Assembly (NCBI GenBank): GCA_966250375.1
Contig: CBINHE010000071.1
Location: 1-20,818 of the forward strand
DNA: 20,818 nt
Direction of reading: 5' to 3'
Source of the DNA: CAMLDH01 sp966250375
GTDB taxonomy: Bacteria > Pseudomonadota > Gammaproteobacteria > Burkholderiales > Burkholderiaceae_D
Shown here: positions 1-7,040 of the stretch, in pieces
Layout of the letters: every line of letters starts with the position of its first letter
How positions within the stretch are numbered: position 1 is the stretch's first letter
The notes under the pieces: generated by a model
Databases searched by the model: none
What the model was told of the DNA's origin: nothing
What the model saw: the letters and a program-made list of their open reading frames with translations, nothing else
Made by a program: the position numbers and the translations under genes

Positions 1-396
1 AAAGTTTACAAGTCCCTTTTGTAAAATGTTTCTAAATTGTGTGTAACCCTATGGCTCTGGGCCGGGAGGCGTTTGGGTCACGAAAGCGCAGTCGAGAGAC
101 GCTGTTCCCAGCTCCATTACCGGTTTGGTTCGAGCGCAATAGCCATTTCCGCTCGTTCAACATAACGACCTTTATCGCAGATTCAAATGCTTTCACCATA
201 CCGACTATCGGGCACTTACCCGGCTTATGGCTGCCAGGAGGGTACGCCTCTCGCGATTGATACCCCGCGCCATGCGGCGCTTCGTTGCGTTGTCAGAGCC
301 GCTCTTGATTCAGGCCCCTGGATTCACCGGGTGACACCGGCGGTTCCCTCCCTCTTTGAAGTGAGAACAACTTCCATAAGCGACTTCGTGTCGCAC
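1..396 (-). mobile_element. Group II intron, 5' portion (domain I), truncated by window edge
   Basis: On the minus strand an IS6 transposase reading frame stops matching its family exactly at position 396. The following sequence begins GTGCGACACGAAG, which fits the GUGYG 5' end of bacterial group II introns. The last six exon bases (minus strand GTCGAG, 402-397) are the perfect complement of CTCGAC at 96-91, intron nt 301-306, which fits EBS1. The exon hexamer CAACAT (409-404) is the complement of ATGTTG at 163-158, intron nt 234-239, which fits EBS2. The order (EBS2 before EBS1) and the one-base gap between the two IBS elements suit a group II intron. The stretch is structured and codes for nothing I recognise. 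The intron-encoded reverse transcriptase, domains V/VI and the 3' exon lie beyond the window. The intron has the same orientation as its host gene, so splicing could in principle rejoin it. The subclass cannot be told from this part. Confidence 0.8.
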
Positions 397-801
397 CTCG
401 ACGATGTTGTTGAGATACTTGACCTGGCGAACGACGATGCTGTTTTCCAGCCCGTCATTGATGTCATCGATGGCCGCCTTGTTGGCGCCGCTCTTGTCCA
501 TCGTGACCTTTTCAGGCGCGCCGTTCTCACGCATGGCCTTGTCGAAAAAGCGCCTGGCAGCCGCCTTGTCGCACCTGGCGGCCAACAGGAAATCGACCGT
601 CTTGCCTGCCTTGTCCATCGCTTGGTACAGATATTTCCAGACGCCTTTGACCTTGATGTAGGTTTCGTCCATGCGCCAGCTTCCACCAACCGGGCGCTTG
701 TATTTGCGGAACACCTTTTCCAGCAGCGCCAGAAACCGGATTGCCCATCGGCTGATCGTCGAATGGTCCACCGACACGCCTCGCATCATGCTGGCAAACT
801 T
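397..801 (-). pseudogene. IS6-family transposase relic, interrupted by a group II intron
   Basis: The frame carries the IS6/IS26-type DDE core: VDHSTISRW, then WRMDETYIKVKG with the first catalytic Asp, VTMDKSGANKAAI with the second, and QVKYLNNIVE ending in the catalytic Glu. The family continues with a QDHR-like motif after that Glu, but here the intron begins directly after the Glu codon. Codons that appear to continue past 396 are intron sequence. The 5' end is also damaged. Before the ATG at 789 the frame holds a few plausible residues and then a TAG at 802-804. The usual 45 or so N-terminal residues are missing, and MMRGVSVDH lacks the ER usually seen in MMxERGVSVDH. This looks like a dead IS copy that hosts an intron. 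Terminal inverted repeats were not identified. Confidence 0.85.
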
Positions 802-845
802 CTACCTCGCCACTTGCGCAAATAACCCGCAACCAGTTGTGTAAT

Positions 846-876
846 GGAGTTGCTGCAATAAAAAATTGCCAACTCC
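846..876. repeat. Imperfect inverted repeat (hairpin) beside the IS6 relic
   Basis: The arms GGAGTTG and CAACTCC are perfectly complementary. Inside them CAAT and ATTG pair again, around an A-rich loop with small bulges. No T-run follows on either strand, so a classical terminator is unlikely. It lies about 45 bp beyond the broken 5' end of the transposase relic and could mark an IS end or a fused pair of IS ends. That is inference. Confidence 0.4.
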
Positions 877-911
877 GGTGATGAATGAGAATATCCGGAG
901 GGGATTTCATC

Positions 912-1085
912 ATGCCGAAAATCATTTCATGTTGTCACGATTCATCGCCTATTCATCTAGTTATGTGGGTCATTTCTTCGCGCCTGACCTCGTTGTTTGT
1001 TGTTCTTGAGTTTATGCATCATGCATGTATTGGTGCAATACATGCTGTTTTTTTGCCAAATCAACTTGGAGAAACATATAAATGA
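912..1085 (+). CDS. Hypothetical 57-residue small protein or leader ORF
   Basis: I do not recognise this protein. The case for translation is the context. GGAGGGG at 897-903 lies 8 bases before the ATG, making it one of the strongest ribosome binding sites in the window. The stop codon overlaps the start of the downstream SBBP gene in a TAAATGA arrangement (ATG at 1082, TGA at 1083-1085), as in translationally coupled genes. The product has a mostly hydrophobic middle (about residues 14-48) with Cys, Met and His residues, so a small membrane peptide or a leader peptide is conceivable. A 10-bp inverted repeat lies inside the coding sequence near its end. It could equally be a chance ORF in leader DNA, because no family resemblance supports it. 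Confidence 0.3.
   Translation: MPKIISCCHDSSPIHLVMWVISSRLTSLFVVLEFMHHACIGAIHAVFLPNQLGETYK
1023..1045. promoter_or_regulatory. Perfect 10-bp inverted repeat upstream of the SBBP gene
   Basis: The arms GCATGTATTG and CAATACATGC flank a GTG spacer, with a run of seven T at 1047-1053. It ends 36 bases before the SBBP start codon. The hairpin plus T-run resembles a weak, AT-rich intrinsic terminator or attenuator. The symmetric arms could instead be an operator for a dimeric regulator. Sequence alone does not decide between these. Confidence 0.45.
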
Positions 1086-3394
1086 AAAATCAAAACGGCA
1101 GCATCGTTTCATCCTCATCCACTATCGCCTACAACAGCGCATCCAGCGTTGCCACCGATGCCAGCGGCAATATTTATACGGCAGGATGTTCAGGCAATAC
1201 GGAGACTGGAGGTGGATATTTTACCCATGATTATGGCTTCCTGAGGAAATGCGATTCCACCGGAACGAAGCTTTGGGAGCAACAATTTGCTATCACGAAT
1301 GCCAAGCAAAAAAACAGTGGCTATATGCCGCAACTGGCGCTTGATGGTGCCGGAAATGTTTGCATCACGGGCACCATGGGGGGTAACTATTTTTTAAACA
1401 AGTACGGCCCGGATGGCACCCTCAAGTGGACGCAATCATCGAGCACCGACCAATACCATGGTGTCACGACCGATAGCAACGGAAATGTCTATGTTCAAGG
1501 TTATGAGAGTCAGAAGCTCACTTTCTCGAAATATGCATCCTCAGGGATGCTAGTCTGGAAAAACAGCTTTGATCTGCCACAGGGGGCGGGCGAGTACATC
1601 GCGGTAGACAGCAGCGGAAACATCTACTTGGTTGGTTGGACGCAGGCTGAACTCAATAAGCAAAAACCTGAAGGAACCTATGTCGGCTTCATCGTGAAAT
1701 ACGATGCATCCGCCAATTTGAAATGGACTGTGCTAAAAGGAAAGTGCTACACCTACTTTCAAGGCGTGACGATCGATGACGAAGACAATCTCATTTTGAC
1801 CGGAGTCGATTTTAGCCCTGCGAATCCCTCTCCCGCATCCACACCATGGAAGTCCGATGCCTTCGTCACCAAATACGATACCCACGGTAATCTTCAATGG
1901 GCCCAACAACTTGGCGCTTCGGGCTCGGGACAGACCTATACGCAAGCCTTTGGCGCCGCGCTTGATCTTGCCGGCAACATCTACTTCACCGGAGTCACAG
2001 ACAGCGGGCTGAACGGGAACACACAAAGTGGGCTGTGGGATCTCATCCTGGCAAAATACGATACGACTGGCAATCTGCATTGGGTGGAACAATTGGGTGC
2101 CGCGGGAGGCGCCTTGGATGGTAATGCGATTGCCATCAATGGTGACGGTAATATCATCATAGCGGCAGACACCAATGTCGCCATCGGCGGCAATACGATG
2201 ACGGGATCGGAAGATGCCTTGTTGCTCAAATATACGGGGAACGAATGGACCTCGCTTGCTGGAGCCGCCTCGGCCATTACCATCGGTTACGGGCTGGCCA
2301 TGGACAGCAGCAATAACGTGTACATATCAGGAAAAACGACCGGCGGACTAGGAGGAAATACTTGCATCGGTATGCAAGACGCTTTCCTGTCGCAATACAG
2401 TTTCAGCGGCACAGCGAAATGGACCGTGCAACTGGGTGTCGCTGGCGCGACTACAGCGGCAAATAGCACAGCCACCGACACCAGCGGCAATGTTTATCTT
2501 GCCGGCGTTACGTCGGGCAGCTTGGCCGGAAACACGTTGACCGGCCAGCAAGATGCCTTCCTGTCGCAATACGGTTCCAGCGGCACAGCGAACTGGACCG
2601 TGCAACTGGGTGCCGTCAGCGCGACCACAGCGGCAAACGGCGTAGCCACCGACACCAGCGGCAATGTCTATCTTGTTGGCAGCGCCACCGGTTCGCTTGC
2701 AGGCAGCAATACGTTGACGGGCTTCCAAGACCTCTTTGTCAGCAAGTACGATTCCAGCGGCACCTTGCAATGGACCAAGCAGCAAGGCGTAGCAGGGCAG
2801 TACTCTGCGGGTACCGCCCTTGCTATCGGCTCCGATGGCAGCGTATTCGTTGTGGGATGGACCGGAAGCATCGGCGACATCATTGACCAATGGCTGGTTC
2901 TGGTATCCCGATACGACGCCAGTGGCACCTTGAAGTGGACCAATCAGTTTGGATCGAGCAACTCGACTAGCAAGGGTTTCGGTATCAGCGTGAGCGGCAG
3001 CAATCTTTACATTACGGGCGCTAGCAACGGCGGCATCAACCAACAGATATCGATCGGTACACAGGACGGTTTTTGTGTTGAATTGGATAGCTGCTCAGGG
3101 CAAATCATCAGAAATGTACAAGAGCTGGGCATCTCGCAGAAAAAGACTGGTTGCACGGGCGTATGCGTCGACGCCAGCGGCAATGCCTACGTGACGGGCT
3201 ATACTTTCGGCGGCTTGAGCGGTATCGAGCCGATCGGGCCAATCAACGCATTTCTCGTGAAATATGCATCACCCTATTTGATGCAATGGACGCAACAGTT
3301 CAGCCTGCAAGTTCCCAGCCAGGCCCAGACGAATGCCCCAGAGCTTCAGGATATTGCGCCAGCAGCACGCAGGAGAATGGATATGATGAGGTGA
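1082..3394 (+). CDS. SBBP-type beta-propeller repeat protein
   Basis: This 770-residue protein is made almost entirely of about 13 repeats of 45-62 residues. Each has a D-x-x-G-N-x-Y-x-x-G core (for example TDTSGNVYLAG), then an F-x-x-K/Q-Y segment and G-x-x-x-W, which is the signature of SBBP repeats that build beta-propellers. Function is unknown; such proteins are often large surface or secreted proteins. No signal peptide, lipobox or membrane segment is seen: the N-terminus is Ser/Asn-rich and runs straight into the first repeat. A GGAG at 1068-1071 about 10 bases before the ATG supports the start. The ORF before it overlaps the start codon. The last residues (PAARRRMDMMR) do not look like a repeat, and another frame continues with plausible sequence to a TGA at 3427-3429, so the true C-terminus may have been lost by a frameshift. 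It lies between IS remnants, suggesting an accessory gene. Confidence 0.85.
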   Translation: MKNQNGSIVSSSSTIAYNSASSVATDASGNIYTAGCSGNTETGGGYFTHDYGFLRKCDSTGTKLWEQQFAITNAKQKNSGYMPQLALDGAGNVCITGTMGGNYFLNKYGPDGTLKWTQSSSTDQYHGVTTDSNGNVYVQGYESQKLTFSKYASSGMLVWKNSFDLPQGAGEYIAVDSSGNIYLVGWTQAELNKQKPEGTYVGFIVKYDASANLKWTVLKGKCYTYFQGVTIDDEDNLILTGVDFSPANPSPASTPWKSDAFVTKYDTHGNLQWAQQLGASGSGQTYTQAFGAALDLAGNIYFTGVTDSGLNGNTQSGLWDLILAKYDTTGNLHWVEQLGAAGGALDGNAIAINGDGNIIIAADTNVAIGGNTMTGSEDALLLKYTGNEWTSLAGAASAITIGYGLAMDSSNNVYISGKTTGGLGGNTCIGMQDAFLSQYSFSGTAKWTVQLGVAGATTAANSTATDTSGNVYLAGVTSGSLAGNTLTGQQDAFLSQYGSSGTANWTVQLGAVSATTAANGVATDTSGNVYLVGSATGSLAGSNTLTGFQDLFVSKYDSSGTLQWTKQQGVAGQYSAGTALAIGSDGSVFVVGWTGSIGDIIDQWLVLVSRYDASGTLKWTNQFGSSNSTSKGFGISVSGSNLYITGASNGGINQQISIGTQDGFCVELDSCSGQIIRNVQELGISQKKTGCTGVCVDASGNAYVTGYTFGGLSGIEPIGPINAFLVKYASPYLMQWTQQFSLQVPSQAQTNAPELQDIAPAARRRMDMMR
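2381..2684 (+). repeat. 174-bp tandem repeat within the SBBP gene
   Basis: Two consecutive repeat units, starting at about 2381 and 2555, are offset by exactly 174 bases (58 codons) and are about 85-90% identical by eye. Both encode AFLSQY, WTVQLG and TDTSGNVYL. The other repeats in the gene are far more diverged, so this pair looks like a recent internal duplication. Confidence 0.8.
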
Positions 3395-3488
3395 TTGTCC
3401 GTCTGAATGGGGAAGATATGTTTCAGTGATTTCTTGCTGGGATGTAAAGACGATAGTGGGGAAATCGACTCTCGATGGACGCGATGAA

Positions 3489-3520
3489 GGAATAATCAAG
3501 CGGCGATTATTGAATATTCC
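3489..3520. repeat. Imperfect inverted repeat between the SBBP gene and the IS6 copy
   Basis: The arms GGAATAATCAA (3489-3499) and TTGAATATTCC (3510-3520) match at 10 of 11 positions around a GC-rich loop. It spans the stop codon of the minus-strand transposase. It may be a weak bidirectional terminator between the two convergent genes. The rest of 3395-3506 shows no gene, except the possible frameshifted tail of the SBBP gene up to 3429. Confidence 0.35.
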
Positions 3521-4215
3521 CTACACCGGTGACTTCATCCCAAAGTGAAAAAGCCGAATTCCGGACGCATCGGTACTGGGTCGCCGACAGGCGGTTGCGC
3601 TGACAACGAAAGACATTGTTGATCGGACCATGCGCCGATAAAAAGCGCTGGGCTTGCCCCAGCGATTTGAATCGCCGCATCTGCCGCTCTCGTTGCCGGG
3701 TCGGCTGGTGCGAGACTTCGACCCGATTGTTGAGCCCCTTGTGCTGCCGATGCTCTACACCCGGCATGATCTGCGCCTTGGCCGCGCCATAGCTCTTGAA
3801 CTTGTCCGTGACCAGCACCCGCGGCGCGTACCGCAGCCCCTTGAGCAGCTTGCGAAAGAAGCGTTTGGCGGCCTGTCGGTCGCGCCGGCGCTGCACCAGC
3901 ACATCGAGCGTATGCCCCTGCTGGTCGACCGCACGCCACAGGTAATGGTTGCGCTCCCTTGAAGGTCAATACGACCTCGTCCAGATGCCATTTGTCGCCG
4001 CGCTTGGGCTGGCGACGCCGTAAGGCATTGGCATACGTCTGCCCGAACTTCAAGGTCCATTGCCGGATACTCTCGTACGTGACGAAGATCCCCCGGCTGG
4101 CCACGAGCTCCTCGATGTCTCGAAAGCTCAATGAAAATCGAAAGTACAGCCACACGACATGGCTGATGATGGTGGCAGGATAGCGGAATCCGCGATACAG
4201 GTCGCATTGGCTCAT
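3507..4215 (-). pseudogene. IS6-family transposase, frameshifted
   Basis: This is a second IS6-family transposase, of a different subgroup from the one at 397-801. The N-terminal part runs from ATG at 4215: YRGFRYPATIISHVVWLY, a helix-turn-helix region (LSFRDIEELVASRG), and GDKWHLDEVVLTFKGA with the first catalytic Asp. The family sequence then continues in another frame as NHYLWRAVDQQGH, LVQRRRDRQAAKRFFRKLL, VLVTDKFKSYG (second Asp) and LNNRVEVSHQPTRQRE (catalytic Glu), ending LWDEVTG. The break lies at about 3951-3957 and is explained by one extra base. All three catalytic residues survive, so only the frameshift prevents a full protein of about 235 residues. A possible terminal repeat, GGTACTGTCAACTTGCC on the minus strand at 4262-4246, has no partner that I could find at the other end. 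That end may be truncated. Confidence 0.88.
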
Positions 4216-4571
4216 TCCACAACCCTGCCGATTTGTATTTCTTTCGGCAAGTTGACAGTACCTCAGTCGGGTATGGATCGGCCATAGGTCGCAAAATTTT
4301 GCATCTTGCGCCGGATTGGATTGAACTTACTGTGATAAGCGAGGACCATCCCATCAGGACCAATCGTCACGCGCCAGCGTGCAGCTTGGGATGGTGACTA
4401 CTCAAAACAAAACCGTACTTAATGCTGCACTCTCCATGAAAAGTTCTTGCGATAGTATTGTTATGCCTTTATTGCGCAATCCAATATAAAGAGGTTTCAT
4501 GCTAGAATTAAAGGTTGGTTGGGTTCTTAATTATTTATTCTAATTCTTTCTTTTTATTGGAGTTTTTACAA
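4216..4571. other. Intergenic region before ndk, no gene seen
   Basis: This gap contains the upstream end of the IS6 copy (to about 4262), then about 230 bases in which I see no convincing gene. It ends in an AT-rich leader before ndk. It is the junction between the mobile-element region and the housekeeping block and probably holds the promoter for the ndk side of that block. Confidence 0.6.
4500..4508 (+). promoter_or_regulatory. Possible extended -10 promoter element for ndk
   Basis: TGCTAGAAT has the TGn extension and a TAGAAT hexamer close to the sigma-70 consensus, about 64 bases before the ndk start. No good -35 hexamer sits 16-18 bases upstream (the TTGCGC at 4472-4477 is too far), so the call rests on the extended -10 alone. 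Confidence 0.35.
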
Positions 4572-4997
4572 ATGGCAATCGAACGTACACTGTCGATTAT
4601 CAAGCCGGATGCAGTCGCGAAAAACGTGATCGGCCAAATTTATACCCGCTTTGAAACCGCAGGCCTGAAAATCGTTGCTGCGCGCATGATGCACTTGTCG
4701 CGCGCTGAGGCAGAAGGCTTCTATGCGGTACACCGCGAGCGTCCTTTCTTCAAGGATTTGGTCGACTTCATGATTTCCGGGTCTGTCATGGTACAAGCGC
4801 TGGAAGGTGAAAACGCGATTGCCAAGTACCGTGAATTGATGGGTGCAACCGACCCAAAGAAAGCCGACAAAGGTACGATTCGCGCTGACTTCGCTGATTC
4901 GATCGATGCCAATGCAGTACATGGTTCCGACGCAGCAGAAACCGCCAAGGTCGAAATTTCCTATTTCTTCCCGGCCTTGAACATTTATTCGCGTTAA
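4572..4997 (+). CDS. ndk: Nucleoside diphosphate kinase
   Basis: It transfers the gamma-phosphate of ATP to other NDPs and dNDPs through a phosphohistidine, balancing cytosolic nucleotide pools. The 141-residue product has the usual family length. It starts MAIERTLSIIKPDAV and carries the active-site motif NAVHGSD with the catalytic His at residue 117. The start at 4572 was preferred over an in-frame ATG at 4515 because all family members begin at this Met and a GGAG lies about 10 bases upstream. The 19 residues encoded before it look like leader DNA. It is the first gene of the conserved block, 67 bases ahead of rlmN, an arrangement common in betaproteobacteria. Nothing unusual was seen. Confidence 0.97.
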   Translation: MAIERTLSIIKPDAVAKNVIGQIYTRFETAGLKIVAARMMHLSRAEAEGFYAVHRERPFFKDLVDFMISGSVMVQALEGENAIAKYRELMGATDPKKADKGTIRADFADSIDANAVHGSDAAETAKVEISYFFPALNIYSR

Positions 4998-5064
4998 TTT
5001 GAAATACCGTTCGCTCTAAGCTGTATTGTTGCTCATAGGGTGAATGGCAGAATGAAATGTTGTT

Positions 5065-6234
5065 ATGACGGATCTCACCAATTTGCTGGACCTCGATCCC
5101 GCGCAACTTGTCGCCTACTGTGGCCAGTTGGGTGAGAAGCCGTTTCGCGCCAAGCAATTGCAGCGCTGGATTCATCAATTCGGTGCCAACGATTTTGATG
5201 CAATGACCGATTTGGCAAAGTCACTACGCGATAAGCTGAAAATCCGCGCTTTTATCTCGGCCCCCAACGTGATTAGCGATCATACCTCGTCCGATGGTAC
5301 CCGCAAGTGGCTGCTCGACGTGGGGCAGGGCAATGCGGTCGAAACCGTTTTTATTCCCGAAGAGAATCGTGGCACGCTATGCATCTCGACGCAAGCGGGC
5401 TGTGCGGTAAACTGCCGTTTTTGTTCGACCGGAAAACAAGGTTTTAATCGCAACCTCTCGGTAGGTGAAATCATCGGTCAGTTGTGGATGGCCGAATTTG
5501 AATTGCGCAAGACCAAAGGTGTCGAACCCGGTCCCAAAGGCGAACGTCAGATTACAAATGTCGTGATGATGGGGATGGGCGAACCGCTGCTGAATTTCGA
5601 GCCAACCGTGACTGCATTGAAGCTGATGCTCGACGATAATGCATATGGCTTATCACGTCGGCGCGTGACCTTGTCGACCAGCGGTGTGGTGCCGATGATT
5701 GACAAGTTGGCGCAGGAATGCCCGGTTGCGATGGCAGTTTCGCTGCACGCATCGAATGATGCATTGCGCGATGGTCTAGTGCCGTTGAACAAAAAATATC
5801 CGCTAGTCGAGTTGATGGCCGCCTGCAAGCGCTATCTCGACTATGCACCACGCGACTTCATCACATTTGAATATTGCATGCTGGATGGAGTAAACGATAC
5901 TGATATCCATGCGCGCGAACTGGTCGCGTTGGTACGGAATCCAGATAATCCGGTGCCGTGCAAATTCAATCTGATTCCATTCAACCCGTTTCCCGAATCG
6001 GGCTTGAAGCGTTCTAACAATCCGCGCATTAAGGCGTTCGCGCAAATATTGATGGATGCCGACATCGTAACAACCATACGCAAGACACGTGGTGACGATA
6101 TTGATGCGGCGTGCGGGCAGTTAGCAGGTGAGGTGCGGGACCGTACTCGTGTGCATGAGCGCATGCAAAAAATGGCAGAATATCAAAAAAAATTCGGCAA
6201 GGATTTCGGCCGCATCGTGGAGATACCTTCATGA
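5065..6234 (+). CDS. rlmN: Dual-specificity RNA methyltransferase RlmN (radical SAM)
   Basis: It methylates C2 of A2503 in 23S rRNA and of A37 in some tRNAs, using a radical-SAM mechanism that supports translational accuracy. The 389-residue protein carries the [4Fe-4S] motif CAVNCRFC (Cys113, Cys117, Cys120). It also has GMGEPLLN and the C-terminal Cys in IDAACGQ (Cys350), which fits the cysteine that forms the methyl-enzyme intermediate. It is the RlmN rather than the Cfr type, by context and by the motif surroundings. Its stop overlaps the start of pilF (ATGA at 6231), so the two are probably translationally coupled. No strong ribosome binding site is seen before the ATG. Confidence 0.97.
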   Translation: MTDLTNLLDLDPAQLVAYCGQLGEKPFRAKQLQRWIHQFGANDFDAMTDLAKSLRDKLKIRAFISAPNVISDHTSSDGTRKWLLDVGQGNAVETVFIPEENRGTLCISTQAGCAVNCRFCSTGKQGFNRNLSVGEIIGQLWMAEFELRKTKGVEPGPKGERQITNVVMMGMGEPLLNFEPTVTALKLMLDDNAYGLSRRRVTLSTSGVVPMIDKLAQECPVAMAVSLHASNDALRDGLVPLNKKYPLVELMAACKRYLDYAPRDFITFEYCMLDGVNDTDIHARELVALVRNPDNPVPCKFNLIPFNPFPESGLKRSNNPRIKAFAQILMDADIVTTIRKTRGDDIDAACGQLAGEVRDRTRVHERMQKMAEYQKKFGKDFGRIVEIPS

Positions 6235-7040
6235 TAAAAAAATGGCCGAGTTGGGGACTTGCCCTTGTTTTTTCGTCAGTAGTGCTGATGGCTGGATGTG
6301 CTTCGAGCGGTAGCGGTCTTGGAGGTTCACAAGCGGAATTGCCGACGAGTTCCGATCAAACCGATAATCAAAAACGTGCCCGCATTCGTTTGCAACTTGC
6401 TATTAGCTATTATGAGCAACGCCAGATGCCGGTCGCACTGGATGAGATAAAGCAAGCATTGGTGGCAGATCCCGACTTTTCCGATGCGTACAATGTGCGC
6501 GGATTGATTTACATGGAAATGGGTGAGATGCATTTGGCTGAAGAGAATTTTTTGCATGCAATCAGGCTGGCATCCAGCAATCCTGACTTGAACAATAATT
6601 ATGGATGGTTCTTGTGTCAAAACGGACGCGTCAGCCAGTCGATCCCGTATTTCGACGCGGCGCTGAAGAACCGGACCTATCAGTCTCCCGCGAAGGCGCT
6701 TAACAACGCTGGCGTATGCAGCCTGAAATTGAAGGACCAAGTTGCAGCCGAGCGTTATTTCTCTCAGGCGTTTCAACTTGAACCGGGCAATCCCGCAACC
6801 AACGCAAATTTGGCCAAAATATATTACGAGCGCCGTGATTATGAGCGGGCGCGGTTTTATATCGGTCGCGTCACAAAAGCCGGTGTAATGAGTTCTGACG
6901 TGTTGTGGCTTGCCATCAAGATCGAGCGCAAGCTCGGGGGAGATCGTGCGGCGGAGGCAAGTCTGGTCACGCAATTGCGACGCCGGCATCCCGGCTCTCC
7001 GGAATACGCATCCTATCAACGTGGGGCGTTCGATGAGTGA
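6231..7040 (+). CDS. pilF: Type IV pilus biogenesis/stability lipoprotein PilF (PilW)
   Basis: This is a TPR pilotin that helps the PilQ secretin reach and assemble in the outer membrane during type IV pilus formation. The 269-residue product begins with a lipoprotein signal (two Lys, a hydrophobic stretch, lipobox LMAGC with lipidated Cys23). Several TPR repeats follow between about residues 50 and 210 (ALDEIKQALVADPDFSDAYN, NNNYGWFLCQNGR, AERYFSQAFQLEPGNP). The start overlaps the rlmN stop by four bases, and the end overlaps rodZ by eight bases. The rlmN-pilF-rodZ-ispG-hisS order is standard in beta- and gammaproteobacteria and supports the assignment. PilF and PilW are two names for the same family. 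Confidence 0.93.
   Translation: MIKKWPSWGLALVFSSVVLMAGCASSGSGLGGSQAELPTSSDQTDNQKRARIRLQLAISYYEQRQMPVALDEIKQALVADPDFSDAYNVRGLIYMEMGEMHLAEENFLHAIRLASSNPDLNNNYGWFLCQNGRVSQSIPYFDAALKNRTYQSPAKALNNAGVCSLKLKDQVAAERYFSQAFQLEPGNPATNANLAKIYYERRDYERARFYIGRVTKAGVMSSDVLWLAIKIERKLGGDRAAEASLVTQLRRRHPGSPEYASYQRGAFDE

Noticed and set aside
187..825. Plus-strand 212-codon ORF over the left end
   Set aside because: It runs antisense to the IS6 transposase core and across the group II intron; the minus strand carries the real family motifs.
2381..2730. Tandem repeats considered as a CRISPR-like array
   Set aside because: The 174-base units are in-frame codon repeats without short identical repeats and unique spacers.
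2348..3043. Minus-strand 231-codon ORF
   Set aside because: It is a repetitive shadow of the SBBP repeats; its apparent repeats simply mirror the plus-strand gene.
3903..3925. Second frameshift in the IS6 copy at 3507-4215
   Set aside because: Careful reading shows four C (3915-3918) on the plus strand, which keeps DQQGHTLDVL in one frame; only the break near 3951-3957 remains.
4273..4404. Minus-strand open stretch of about 43 codons (contains WRVTIGPDGMV and YHSKFNPIRR)
   Set aside because: It is short, bounded by stops, without a start or ribosome binding site. It could be a gene remnant, but I could not assign a family.
4515..4571. Upstream extension of ndk by 19 residues
   Set aside because: The family starts at MAIERTLSIIKPDA, and a ribosome binding site precedes that Met; the extension overlaps the likely leader.
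6910..7032. Upstream extension of rodZ by 41 residues
   Set aside because: The extension lies within pilF in another frame and lacks any RodZ similarity.
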